Of a stretch of 64,000 nucleotides of DNA, positions 32,077-41,135 are shown in pieces. The notes beneath the pieces were generated by a model. It saw only the letters and a list, made by a program, of their open reading frames with translations. It searched no databases and was not told the origin of the DNA. The stretch spans positions 868,001-932,000 of the forward strand of contig NZ_CP067102.1 in the NCBI RefSeq assembly GCF_016616885.1, in the 5' to 3' direction. The position numbers and the translations under genes were made by a program. Origin of the DNA: Bradyrhizobium diazoefficiens (GTDB lineage Bacteria > Pseudomonadota > Alphaproteobacteria > Rhizobiales > Xanthobacteraceae). Numbering within the stretch: the stretch's first letter is position 1; the number at the start of each line of letters is the position of its first letter.

Positions 32077-33219
32077 TCACGACCCCCCGCCAGCGGTGCC
32101 CGAGTTCACCGGCGCCAGCGCGTCTTCGCGGCAACGCCAGCCGTCGGCGGCTTTCACGAAAGCAAAGGTCCGCTGGATCCGCAGGCGGCGCGTGACGTTG
32201 AAGGCGGCTGCGGCGCGCTCCTTGTTGCCGGCTCCCGGTTGCGGCCGGCCGGTGCTGGGGTCCCAGCAGGTGCCGGTGCAGGTCGAGGCGACCTTGCTGC
32301 AGGCGGTGAACGGTGCCAGCACGACCATCTCGATCTCGCCGGTGACCTGCGCCTCCTGATCCGTCACCTGGCTGTCGAGCGCGTAGACGCGGTTGATGCG
32401 GAGGAAATTGCCGCACGAATTGGCGGCGTGGATGCGCGCGGCGCAGAAGTCGACGGCATCGGTGTCGGGCTCCTTGGCCGCGACCTGCCGGCCGAACACT
32501 TTCTTCGGATCGCCCTTGGCGGCCGCGATCTCGTCGGTCTTGCGCTTCAGATAATCGGCGAGGCAATCTTCCGCGGAGCCAAGCTCCTGAAGCGGCACGT
32601 TCTCCTTGCCGACCAGATTGCACTTGCGATCGCGCTCTCGCGTCCAGCGGCCGTATTCGGCGAAGGCAAAGCGCGCCGCGGTCGGGTCCAGCTTGCCGAT
32701 CAGGCCGAGCACCTGGCTGTTGAGCTCGGTCTCGGTGAGCGCCAGCGACGGGTCTGCGCAGATCAGCGCGCCGGCCGCGGTGTTGGCCGCGAGACAGTCG
32801 AAATCCGGATCGCGCACGATCGCGGCGCGATCCTCGGTCACCTTGAGAAGGCAGGCCTTCACCCGGTCAAAATCCTCAGCGCGGATCGCGGTCTGGCCGA
32901 CGATGCCGCAGCCGAGATTGCGTTGGCGGATCCAGATCGCGTTCTCTTCGATGCCAGGCAGGCGATCCGGCAGCCGGGCGAGCCGCGCCTCGACAGCGGT
33001 GCTGAGCTTTTCGGCGGCGACAGACAGCTCGGGATCACCGCAGAACAATTGATTGCCGGGGTCGCGGATCTGTTGGCAGTTGTTCCCGGCGAACAGCGGC
33101 AGCCTGTCGGCCACGGAGCGATCGGATGTGCCGGATTGCGCGAAGCCTGGTGCCGCAGGCCAACCCAGCACTACCGGTAACGCCAGCAGCGCAAGCACAG
33201 TCAGCACGATCAACCGCAT
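32077..33219 (-). CDS. Secreted cysteine-rich protein with LprI-like repeats
   Basis: The 380-residue product has a signal peptide (LIVLTVLALLALPVVLGWPA) and a body with paired cysteines. Repeated segments of the form FDCLAANTAAGALICADPSL and NQLFCGDPELSVAAEKLSTA resemble the lysozyme-inhibitor LprI/DUF1311 module. A C-terminal part (VYALDSQVTDQEAQVTGEIE onward) is of unknown fold. ATG 33219 has GGGGGC about 9 bases upstream; starts at 33237 to 33249 are possible. It sits 86 bp downstream of the LapG-type protease on the same strand. A periplasmic protease-inhibitor or envelope role is a guess. Confidence 0.7.
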   Translation of the reverse strand: MRLIVLTVLALLALPVVLGWPAAPGFAQSGTSDRSVADRLPLFAGNNCQQIRDPGNQLFCGDPELSVAAEKLSTAVEARLARLPDRLPGIEENAIWIRQRNLGCGIVGQTAIRAEDFDRVKACLLKVTEDRAAIVRDPDFDCLAANTAAGALICADPSLALTETELNSQVLGLIGKLDPTAARFAFAEYGRWTRERDRKCNLVGKENVPLQELGSAEDCLADYLKRKTDEIAAAKGDPKKVFGRQVAAKEPDTDAVDFCAARIHAANSCGNFLRINRVYALDSQVTDQEAQVTGEIEMVVLAPFTACSKVASTCTGTCWDPSTGRPQPGAGNKERAAAAFNVTRRLRIQRTFAFVKAADGWRCREDALAPVNSGTAGGGS

Positions 33220-33305
33220 TCCAATTGCCCCCAGCATGGCCATGGCCATGCTAGCGTCCCGGATCGTGCGGCGAAATGGGTTTGTGGCGGGTGGTTGCGG
33301 CGAGG

Positions 33306-34058
33306 TCAGCGCGCCTCGGCCTCGGCCGACACCATCGACACCCGCTGGCTTTCGCCGCGCACGGGTTCGCCGACATATTTCAGCACGGCGGATTGGTAGA
33401 GCACGTACAGCGGCTGGTAGTTGCGCGCGTCGTCATCCTCGACCATCGCCATGCGGCGGTTATCCAGCATCAGCCAGTGGCCGTCGAGCTTTGCCGAGGC
33501 AACCGCATGGCCTTCGCCGTTGCGGGTATCGCGCACCACGACGAGGCGAAGGTCCTCCGCGGCGACACCGGCAAGCCGCAACGCGGCCAGCTTGGCGATG
33601 GCGTAATCTTCGCAATCGCCGGCGCCGCGCTGGAAGGTCTCGAGCGGCGAGCTCCAGATGTCTTCGGCACCGTCATTTTCGGCGCGGATGGCGAGGTTGA
33701 TGGCACGGTTGGTTTCGCCGAGCAGCGCACGGCCGTCGTGGCTGCGGGCCTGGTCGACGATGGCGAGCAGTTTCAGCGCCGCAGGCGAGGCGCAATTGTC
33801 GCGGTCGCCATCGCACAGCGCCAGCTGCACCATGTCGCCGTCGAGCCTCTCTTTCAGCGCGAACCATTTCTGCCGCAGGCCGCCGGTGGAAATGGCGAAG
33901 GCGAACACGCCGAACGGCTCGGCCGATTTGCGCACGAGCACGCCAGCGCCCGGCGACAGCAATGTGCCGGCACGAAGGTCGGCGGCCGATCCGACCAGGA
34001 TCAATCCGCACAGGACAAGGACAGCGCGCCAGGCGCGCGAGCGAGCAGCGGTCTCCAT
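33306..34058 (-). CDS. BTLCP (LapG-like) transglutaminase-type periplasmic cysteine protease
   Basis: The 250-residue protein carries a signal peptide (AVLVLCGLILVGSAADLRAG) and the transglutaminase-like Cys-His-Asp triad: C149 in GAGDCEDYAIAK, H184 in GEGHAVASA and D199 in WLMLDNRRM. LapG, the best-known BTLCP member, cleaves the N-terminal retention module of giant type I secreted adhesins under c-di-GMP control. Here the gene is divergent from a 2,127-residue type I secreted repeat protein. That is a strong contextual hint at a protease-substrate pair, but no LapD-like receptor is in the window and not all BTLCP proteins are LapG orthologues. ATG 34058 is preceded by GGGGAT. Confidence 0.85.
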   Translation of the reverse strand: METAARSRAWRAVLVLCGLILVGSAADLRAGTLLSPGAGVLVRKSAEPFGVFAFAISTGGLRQKWFALKERLDGDMVQLALCDGDRDNCASPAALKLLAIVDQARSHDGRALLGETNRAINLAIRAENDGAEDIWSSPLETFQRGAGDCEDYAIAKLAALRLAGVAAEDLRLVVVRDTRNGEGHAVASAKLDGHWLMLDNRRMAMVEDDDARNYQPLYVLYQSAVLKYVGEPVRGESQRVSMVSAEAEAR

Positions 34059-34674
34059 CTGACATCCCCTTATCCGGCTTCGCCAGGTCCCCTTCGACCT
34101 TGACGTGCCGGGCTTGTTGCTTTCGCGGAGATAGTGCGAGGTGGGCCGTTTTGTTCTGCTTAACGCGCTTGGGCGGGGCGCCAAAACCGCTGGGCAGGCT
34201 GAACCGGGCCTGCGCAAATTGCGTAAAATTTTACGATTCGCTGGCTAGGAGAGGCCGCGCCGCCGCGAAATGGCGCCAATTGGAGGCAGAAGTTGTGGGC
34301 GCGCCGATTCTACGTCTATGGCTAACGACCGGCTATTTCACGGGTTCTGTTAGCTGGATCACAGATTTAACTCCGTATTTGCCGCAGGATGCTGCGGGGA
34401 ACCACGAAGGAAAGATGACGCAAGTATCTGTCGCCAGATCAGTGCGGCTGATTACTTTAGACGACTGAAAATGTGCGCAATAAGCCGGATTTGACCCCAA
34501 AATATTCGGAAAAATACCTGAGCTTATCTATGGATGTCGCTATAGGCATAGTCATGGGCGGCCAAGTGATGCGAAATCACACAAGCAATAGATGGTTTCG
34601 CTAAGGACTTGGTAATGATATGCAAGCTTAGGCGGTGGATTACTTCTTAATAATTAACCTTTTTCGGTGCTTGA
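34059..34674. other. 616-bp AT-rich intergenic region between the protease and the giant protein
   Basis: No gene is supported. The right half is clearly richer in A+T than its surroundings (e.g. CTTAATAATTAACC just before 34665), as expected of a promoter region. A perfect 14-bp palindrome CGTAAAATTTTACG is at 34222-34235, directly preceded by GCGCAAATTGCG. These are likely regulator sites for one or both divergent genes. No clear -10/-35 or -24/-12 pair was found. Confidence 0.5.
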
Positions 34675-37600
34675 TTGAATTACGCTGGCAAATTTGACGC
34701 CGCGCTCTCTTTGGTTGGCCCGGGTTCCCGCCCGGCTGCCTCAGACCATGTCGATTCCTTTACCGCCAAGGCGCATGGCCACGTGCCCGACGGCGCGGTC
34801 GTCGTTGCCGACCCCAATCTGATCTTTCACGGTGAGTTCAAGCGCACGGGTGTCGATCTCGTGCTGTCGCACGACGGCCATGAGGTCGTCGTTCACGACT
34901 ATTTCAGGGGCGACAAGCGCGCGGCGATCGCCTCGCCTGATGGCGCCCATCTCACCGGCGATATCGTCAGCGCGCTCACGGGTTATGTTCAATACGCGCA
35001 GGCCGCGCCCGGCGCTGCCGCGGCGCAGGTGATTGGCCACGTCACCAAGCTGACCGGCAGCGCGACCGCGATCCGCAACGGCGTCTCGGTCATCCTGAAC
35101 AACGGCGACAATGTCGAGAAGGGCGACGTGGTCTCGACCGGCTCGGATTCGACGCTCGGCGTCACCTTCATCGACGGCACCGTGTTCGGCCTGTCCTCCA
35201 ACGCGCGGATGGTGCTGAACGAGATGGTCTACGACCCCAACGGGTCGAACAATTCCTCGCTGCTCAGCCTGGTCGCGGGCACCATCACCTTCGTCGCCGG
35301 CGAGACCGCCAAGCACGGCGACATGAAGATCGACACGCCGGTCGCCACCATGGGCATTCGCGGCACAGCGGTGCTGACCGAGATCAATTTCGTCGTTCCC
35401 TCCGGCGGCGGCGATCCGCAGCCGCAGGCGAACTTCCAGGTGCTGGTCGAGCCGAACGGCACCACCGGCTCCTACATCCTGTTCGACAAGCTGACGCTGC
35501 TGCCGATCGCGACGGTCAACCAGGCCGGCCAGATGATCCAGATCAGCGGCGGCAACGTCTCGGTCACCAATGCGCTGCTGTCGCCGGACGTGCAGAAGCT
35601 GATCACCGACGTGTTCACGCTGAAGTTCACGGACAACAACACCAACACCAAGTTGACCACGAACTTCACCGACACCATCACGCAGAACGGCAACATCGTC
35701 TTTATCAAGACCGACACCGGTGCCACAGCGACCGCGACCTTTACCAACACCGTCAACAATGGCACCGGTCCTGGGCAAGGTGGGACGGACAAGGGGGGCG
35801 ACCGCTTTCCCGGCCCGCCGCAGGCGCGTAGCCTCGATGCCGACGGCAATGTGACGTCGTCGTTCAAGCTGACCGAGCATGCGAACGCGACCGCCGATCA
35901 CTTGGATGCAACCGGCGACACCGTCGGGCCCGACATCCTCATCTTCCGGATCAACTTCGTCGACCAAAACCTGGGCGACCGGCCGACGGTGTCGGTGAAC
36001 CTCGCTGACGCACCGAACTACGTCTACATGGACGCCGGCCATCACGACGTCACCGGCTCGCTCAGCGCTCTCCAGAAACAGGACATCGCGGCAACGCAGA
36101 TCCAGATCAACGTGGCCGCCGACGGAGGCAACAACAATAACGGCTCTGCGACCCTGACCTACACGATCCCCGATCACACCTTCGACTTTCTCGCGGCGGG
36201 CGAGACGCTGACGTTGACTTACATGGTCCACGTCAACGACAATTTCGCAGTCCACCCCGAATCGACCGACATTCCGATCACGATTACGATCGCGGGTACC
36301 AACGACAAGCCCACCCTGGCGACGTCGGGCGGCACCGTCATCGAGAAGATCGGGACCGGCAACACTGCGCTGGACACCATTACCGGTGCAGTCACCTTCA
36401 CCGACGTCGACCTGACAGATCGCCCGATCGTCGGCGCGGCGCTTTCGACCACCCAGCCGTTCAAATATCTCGATGCGCATGGCCACGATATCACGGCATC
36501 GCTGACGCCGGAGCAGCTTGCCGCAGTCGTCGCCGTCGAGGTGCCCTTGACGGTGGTGCAGGGCGCGGGAAACAGCAACAATGGTTCCGCGACCTGGACA
36601 TACAGTGTTCCCGACCACTTGTTCGATTTCCTCGCCGACGGTGAGACGCTGGTCCTCAATTACGTGGTTCAGGTCGACGACGGGCACGGCGGCGTCGTCA
36701 GCACGCCGATCACAGTGTCCATCAATGGTGCCGATGTCAGCGTCAAGGGCACCAACGACGTGCCGACGATTGTGGCGACGTCGACCACTCCGACCGGCGC
36801 AGTCAAGGAGGACGCGGCGGCGACCTTGTCGGCTGGCGGCACCATCACTTTCAACGATCCCGATCTGACGGACACTCACACCGCGAGCTTCGCTCTGAAA
36901 TCGACGGCCTCGAGCGCGCATCTGCCCGGCTTCAACGACAACGCTTCTCAAATTGGCACGTTCGCGCTCGCGGCGGTGCGCGAGAATCCCGGCGTCAGCA
37001 CAGTCGGGTCGGTTGGCTGGAGCTTTACGCTCGACGACAAGGATCCGGCGCTGCAGTCACTGGCCGAAGGCCAGACCATCACCCAGATCTACACCGTCAC
37101 GATCGACGATCATCATGGCGGCACAGTCACCCAGGACGTCACGGTCACGATCACCGGCACCAACGACGCCCCGACCATCACCAGCGATGCAGCCGCCGCC
37201 AAGGGCGGGGTGACCGAGGATGCGGCCACGCCGACGCTGTCGACCGGCGGCACGCTGGCGATCCAGGACCTTGACCTGATCGACACCCACACCGCCGCGG
37301 CGGTGTTCAAGTCGTCGGCCTCGAGCGCGCATCTGCCCGGCTTCAGCGAGGGCACGGGCCATATCGGCAGCTTCACGATCGATCCGTCGGTGACGGAATC
37401 GAACAGCGACACCGACAACGGTGCGACGCTGGGCTGGCACTTTACCCTCGACGACAACGACCCGGTGCTGCAGTCGCTGGCCGAAGGCCAGACCATCACC
37501 CAGATCTACACCGTCACCTTCACCGACAATCACGGTGCGCAGGTGACCCAGGACGTCACGGTCGTCATCACCGGCACCAATGATGCGCCGACCATCACGA

Positions 37601-40600
37601 GCGATGCGGCCGCCGCCAAGGGCGGGGTGACCGAGGATGCGGCCACGCCGACGCTGTCGACCGGCGGCACGCTGGCCATTCAGGATCTCGACCTGATCGA
37701 CACTCACAACGCCGCGGCGGTGTTCAAATCCTCTACATCAAGCGCGCATTTGCCCGGCTTCAGCGAGGGCACGGGCCATATCGGCAGCTTCACGATCGAT
37801 CCGTCGGTGACGGAATCGAACAGCGACACCGACAACGGTGCGACGCTGGGCTGGCACTTTACTCTCGACGACAACGACCCGGTGCTGCAGTCGCTGGCCG
37901 AAGGCCAAACCATCACCCAGGTCTACACCGTGACCTTCACCGACAACAATGGCGCGACGGTCACCCAGGACGTCACGGTCGTCATCACCGGCACCAATGA
38001 TGCGCCGACGATCACGAGCGATGCAGCGGCCGCCAAGGGCGGGGTGACCGAGGATGCGGCCACGCCGACGCTGTCGACCAGCGGCACGCTGACCATTCAG
38101 GACCTTGACCTGATCGACACCCACACTGCCGCGGCGGTGTTCAAGTCGTCGGCCTCGAGCGCGCATCTGCCCGGTTTCAGCGAGGGCACGGGCCATATCG
38201 GCAGCTTCACGATCGATCCGTCGGTGATGGAATCGAACAGCGACACCGACAATGGCGCGACGCTGGGCTGGCACTTCAGCCTCGACGACAACGACCCGGT
38301 GCTGCAGTCGCTGGCCGAAGGCCAGACCATCACCCAGATCTACACCGTCACCTTCACCGACAATCACGGCGCGCAGGTCACCCAGGACGTCACGGTCGTC
38401 ATCACCGGCACCAACGACGCCCCGACGATCACAAGCGATGCAGCCGCCGCCAAGGGCGGGGTGACCGAGGATGCGGGGCTGACGCTGCTGGTCGGTGGTA
38501 TGCTGGTTATCCAGGACCTCGACCTGATCGACACTCACACCGCCGCGGCGGTGTTCAAGTCGTCGACGTCGGCCGCGCATCTGCCTGGCTTCAGCGACGG
38601 TACGGCGCTCGGGACCTTCACGATCGACCCGGCCGTGACCGAGTTGAACGCCGACACCAACACCGGTGCCACGCTGGGCTGGCATTTCAGCCTCGACAAC
38701 AGCAATCCCGTGCTGCAATCGCTGGCCTACGGCCAGTCCATTACCGAGGTCTACACCGTCACCTTCACCGACAACCACGGTGCACAGGTGTCGCAGGACG
38801 TCACGGTCACCATCAACGGCGCCAACGACGCACCGACCGTCACGAGCGATGCAGCGGCCGCGAAGGGCGGGGTGACCGAGGATGCGGCCACGCCGACATT
38901 GTCGACCGGCGGCACGCTGGCGATCCAGGACCTCGATCTGATCGATACTCACACCGCCGCGGCGGTGTTCAAGTCGTCGACGTCGGCCGCGCATCTGCCT
39001 GGCTTCAGCGACGGTACGGCGCTCGGGACCTTCACGATCGACCCGGCAGTGACGGAGCTGAACACCGACACGGGCAATGGTGCGACGCTCAGCTGGCATT
39101 TCAGCCTCGACAACAGCAATCCCGTGCTGCAATCGCTGGCCTACGGCCAGTCCATTACCGAGGTCTACACCGTCACCTTCACCGACAACCACGGTGCACA
39201 GGTGTCGCAGGACGTCACGGTCACCATCAACGGCGCCAACGACGCACCGACCGTCACGAGCGATGCAGCGGCCGCGAAGGGCGGGGTGACCGAGGATACG
39301 GCCACGCCGACATTGTCGACCGGCGGCACGCTGGCGATCAAGGATATCGATCTGATCGACACGCACACGGCCGCGGCGGTGTTCAAGTCGTCGGCCTCGA
39401 GCGCACATCTGCCCGGCTTCGACGACAATACGCCGCTGGGGACCTTTACGATCGACCCGGCAGTGACCGAGCTGAACACCGACACGGGCAATGGTGCGAC
39501 GCTCGGCTGGCATTTCAGCCTCGACAATAGCAATCCGGTGCTGCAATCGCTGGCCTACGGCCAGTCCATCACCGAGGTCTACACCGTCACCTTCACCGAC
39601 AATCACGGTGCACAGGTGTCGCAGGACGTCACGGTCACCATCAACGGCGCCAACGACGCACCGACCGTCACGAGCGATGCAGCGGCCGCGAAGGGCGGGG
39701 TGACCGAGGATGCGGCCACGCCGACATTGTCGACCGGCGGCACGCTGGCGATCAAGGATCTCGATCTGATCGACACGCACACGGCAACATCGGTCTTCAA
39801 GTCGTCGACATCGACTGCGCATCTGCCCGGGTTCACCGACGGCACGTCTCTCGGCACCTTCACGATTGATTCGGCGGTGACCGAGGTCAACACCGACTCC
39901 AACAACGGTGCGACGCTGGGCTGGCACTTCAGCCTCGACAACAGCAATCCCGTGCTGCAATCGCTGGCTCAGGGCCAGTCCATCACTGAAATCTACACGG
40001 TCACCTTCACCGACAATCACCATGCGTCGGTCACGCAGGACGTCACCGTCACGATCCACGGCGCCAACGACGCCCCGACCTTGACCAATGTCGACGCGGG
40101 CACGCTCACGGACACGGCGGCGCCCGATCATTTCGCCGCTCTCACCGGAAAGCTGGCCGGAACTGATGCCGACGCCGGCGAGACGGCGACGTTGACCTAC
40201 GCCGCGGTCAATACGGCGCACCATGCGGTAACGACGGTTGCGGGCCAGTATGGCTCGCTGACGGTCAACTCCGACGGCACCTACAGCTACGCTGCGGATG
40301 CCGAAGCCATCGACGCGCTGCCGGCAGGCAACTATTCGGACACCTTTACCGTCCAGACCACGGACGTCCACGGCGCCGTGGGCACGGCGACGCTCACGGT
40401 GGGCGTGACCGGTGCGGACGATGCGCCCGTGCTCAATGTCGACAATATCAGCGTGATCCAGCGTGACGACGAGCAAATCGTCGTTCACGGCCTCAAGATC
40501 ACCGATGCCGACGCTGCTGCGGGTGAAACCTTCACGCTTCACGCGGCCACCGCGGCTTGGGGCAGCAATGTCAGCCCGTCGTCGGGTGCGGGTTCTCTTG

Positions 40601-41058
40601 CCAACATCAATACGAAGCTGGGCACCCTGACCTACAATGAAGGCCGCGGGGAACCTTCGACCGACAAGGTCACGCTGACGGTGGCCGATGGTCACGGTGC
40701 GACCGACACGCTCAATTTGATCTTCAATCTCCGTGAAGAGGGGCAGGAGAACAATGTCGCCCTTACCGGGACGACCGGAAAGGACGTGTTCTTCGGAACG
40801 GTTGGGCGCGACCAGTTTGTGTTCGCAGCCAACTCGAACCGCGACACGATCGTGAACTTCGGGCCCGGTCACGACCATATCGACCTGTCGGCAGTCGTCA
40901 CGACCCACGACGTTTCCGTCTGGATGAGTCAGCACGTGGCGGCCTCGCCGATGAATTCGGCGGATACCCTGATCACGATTGATGCGGCAGACACCATCCT
41001 CCTGAAGGGTGTCACCGCCAGCAGTCTCCACGCGAGCGACTTCATCGTTCATACCTGA
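34675..41058 (+). CDS. Giant FecR-VCBS repeat protein, type I secreted
   Basis: A 2,127-residue protein without a Sec signal. Residues 1-110 are a conserved lead (VPDGAVVVADPNLIFHGEFK). An Ala-rich stretch at 108-118 comes before a FecR-like domain at about 118-235 (GHVTKLTGSATAIRNGVSVI, GDVVSTGSDSTLGVTF, TPVATMGIRGTAVLTEINF). Then follow about eleven VCBS/cadherin-like units. Seven, between residues ~830 and ~1800, are near-identical 137-139-residue copies starting near TNDAPTITSDAAAAKGG and carrying DLIDTHTAAAVFKSS. The C-terminal 120 residues (GTTGKDVFFGTVGRDQFVF, IVNFGPGHDHIDLS) are an RTX-like type I secretion tail. The frame opens with TTG 34675, since a stop precedes it and no ATG lies nearby; no good ribosome-binding site is visible, so the start is uncertain. 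It is probably a surface or matrix protein. Confidence 0.85.
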   Translation: MNYAGKFDAALSLVGPGSRPAASDHVDSFTAKAHGHVPDGAVVVADPNLIFHGEFKRTGVDLVLSHDGHEVVVHDYFRGDKRAAIASPDGAHLTGDIVSALTGYVQYAQAAPGAAAAQVIGHVTKLTGSATAIRNGVSVILNNGDNVEKGDVVSTGSDSTLGVTFIDGTVFGLSSNARMVLNEMVYDPNGSNNSSLLSLVAGTITFVAGETAKHGDMKIDTPVATMGIRGTAVLTEINFVVPSGGGDPQPQANFQVLVEPNGTTGSYILFDKLTLLPIATVNQAGQMIQISGGNVSVTNALLSPDVQKLITDVFTLKFTDNNTNTKLTTNFTDTITQNGNIVFIKTDTGATATATFTNTVNNGTGPGQGGTDKGGDRFPGPPQARSLDADGNVTSSFKLTEHANATADHLDATGDTVGPDILIFRINFVDQNLGDRPTVSVNLADAPNYVYMDAGHHDVTGSLSALQKQDIAATQIQINVAADGGNNNNGSATLTYTIPDHTFDFLAAGETLTLTYMVHVNDNFAVHPESTDIPITITIAGTNDKPTLATSGGTVIEKIGTGNTALDTITGAVTFTDVDLTDRPIVGAALSTTQPFKYLDAHGHDITASLTPEQLAAVVAVEVPLTVVQGAGNSNNGSATWTYSVPDHLFDFLADGETLVLNYVVQVDDGHGGVVSTPITVSINGADVSVKGTNDVPTIVATSTTPTGAVKEDAAATLSAGGTITFNDPDLTDTHTASFALKSTASSAHLPGFNDNASQIGTFALAAVRENPGVSTVGSVGWSFTLDDKDPALQSLAEGQTITQIYTVTIDDHHGGTVTQDVTVTITGTNDAPTITSDAAAAKGGVTEDAATPTLSTGGTLAIQDLDLIDTHTAAAVFKSSASSAHLPGFSEGTGHIGSFTIDPSVTESNSDTDNGATLGWHFTLDDNDPVLQSLAEGQTITQIYTVTFTDNHGAQVTQDVTVVITGTNDAPTITSDAAAAKGGVTEDAATPTLSTGGTLAIQDLDLIDTHNAAAVFKSSTSSAHLPGFSEGTGHIGSFTIDPSVTESNSDTDNGATLGWHFTLDDNDPVLQSLAEGQTITQVYTVTFTDNNGATVTQDVTVVITGTNDAPTITSDAAAAKGGVTEDAATPTLSTSGTLTIQDLDLIDTHTAAAVFKSSASSAHLPGFSEGTGHIGSFTIDPSVMESNSDTDNGATLGWHFSLDDNDPVLQSLAEGQTITQIYTVTFTDNHGAQVTQDVTVVITGTNDAPTITSDAAAAKGGVTEDAGLTLLVGGMLVIQDLDLIDTHTAAAVFKSSTSAAHLPGFSDGTALGTFTIDPAVTELNADTNTGATLGWHFSLDNSNPVLQSLAYGQSITEVYTVTFTDNHGAQVSQDVTVTINGANDAPTVTSDAAAAKGGVTEDAATPTLSTGGTLAIQDLDLIDTHTAAAVFKSSTSAAHLPGFSDGTALGTFTIDPAVTELNTDTGNGATLSWHFSLDNSNPVLQSLAYGQSITEVYTVTFTDNHGAQVSQDVTVTINGANDAPTVTSDAAAAKGGVTEDTATPTLSTGGTLAIKDIDLIDTHTAAAVFKSSASSAHLPGFDDNTPLGTFTIDPAVTELNTDTGNGATLGWHFSLDNSNPVLQSLAYGQSITEVYTVTFTDNHGAQVSQDVTVTINGANDAPTVTSDAAAAKGGVTEDAATPTLSTGGTLAIKDLDLIDTHTATSVFKSSTSTAHLPGFTDGTSLGTFTIDSAVTEVNTDSNNGATLGWHFSLDNSNPVLQSLAQGQSITEIYTVTFTDNHHASVTQDVTVTIHGANDAPTLTNVDAGTLTDTAAPDHFAALTGKLAGTDADAGETATLTYAAVNTAHHAVTTVAGQYGSLTVNSDGTYSYAADAEAIDALPAGNYSDTFTVQTTDVHGAVGTATLTVGVTGADDAPVLNVDNISVIQRDDEQIVVHGLKITDADAAAGETFTLHAATAAWGSNVSPSSGAGSLANINTKLGTLTYNEGRGEPSTDKVTLTVADGHGATDTLNLIFNLREEGQENNVALTGTTGKDVFFGTVGRDQFVFAANSNRDTIVNFGPGHDHIDLSAVVTTHDVSVWMSQHVAASPMNSADTLITIDAADTILLKGVTASSLHASDFIVHT
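37150..40070 (+). repeat. Seven tandem coding repeats of 411-417 bp
   Basis: Using AAGGGCGGGGTGACCGAGG as a landmark, copies begin at 37201, 37618, 38035, 38452, 38863, 39277 and 39691. The steps are thus 417, 417, 417, 411, 414 and 414 bp. Units 1-4 share the SEGTGHIGSF variant; later units have DGTALGTF or DNTPLGTF and TYGQSITEVYTV-like segments. High DNA identity between copies indicates recent duplication or gene conversion and a risk of assembly collapse. Confidence 0.9.
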
Positions 41059-41135
41059 GGATTTTGGACGTTACCGGTCGCCTGCATACCCGGCCGGAAC
41101 TGCCATTCATCGTCAAAGCGTGATATCCGATCTGA

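Noticed and set aside
34332..34345. RpoN promoter upstream of the giant protein (GG-N10-GC at about 34320-34335)
   Set aside because: The GG and GC fit the spacing but the flanking bases (CGGCT instead of TTGCA) do not, unlike the two strong sites at 45169 and 45269.
37150..40070. CRISPR array or non-coding satellite
   Set aside because: The periodicity is about 414 bp and the units keep one open reading frame; there are no short repeat-spacer units and no cas genes.
37738..41052. 1,104-codon minus-strand frame with repeated sequence
   Set aside because: It is the reverse of the tandem VCBS repeats. The plus-strand protein has conserved FecR, VCBS and secretion modules; the minus frame is Arg/Gly-rich noise.
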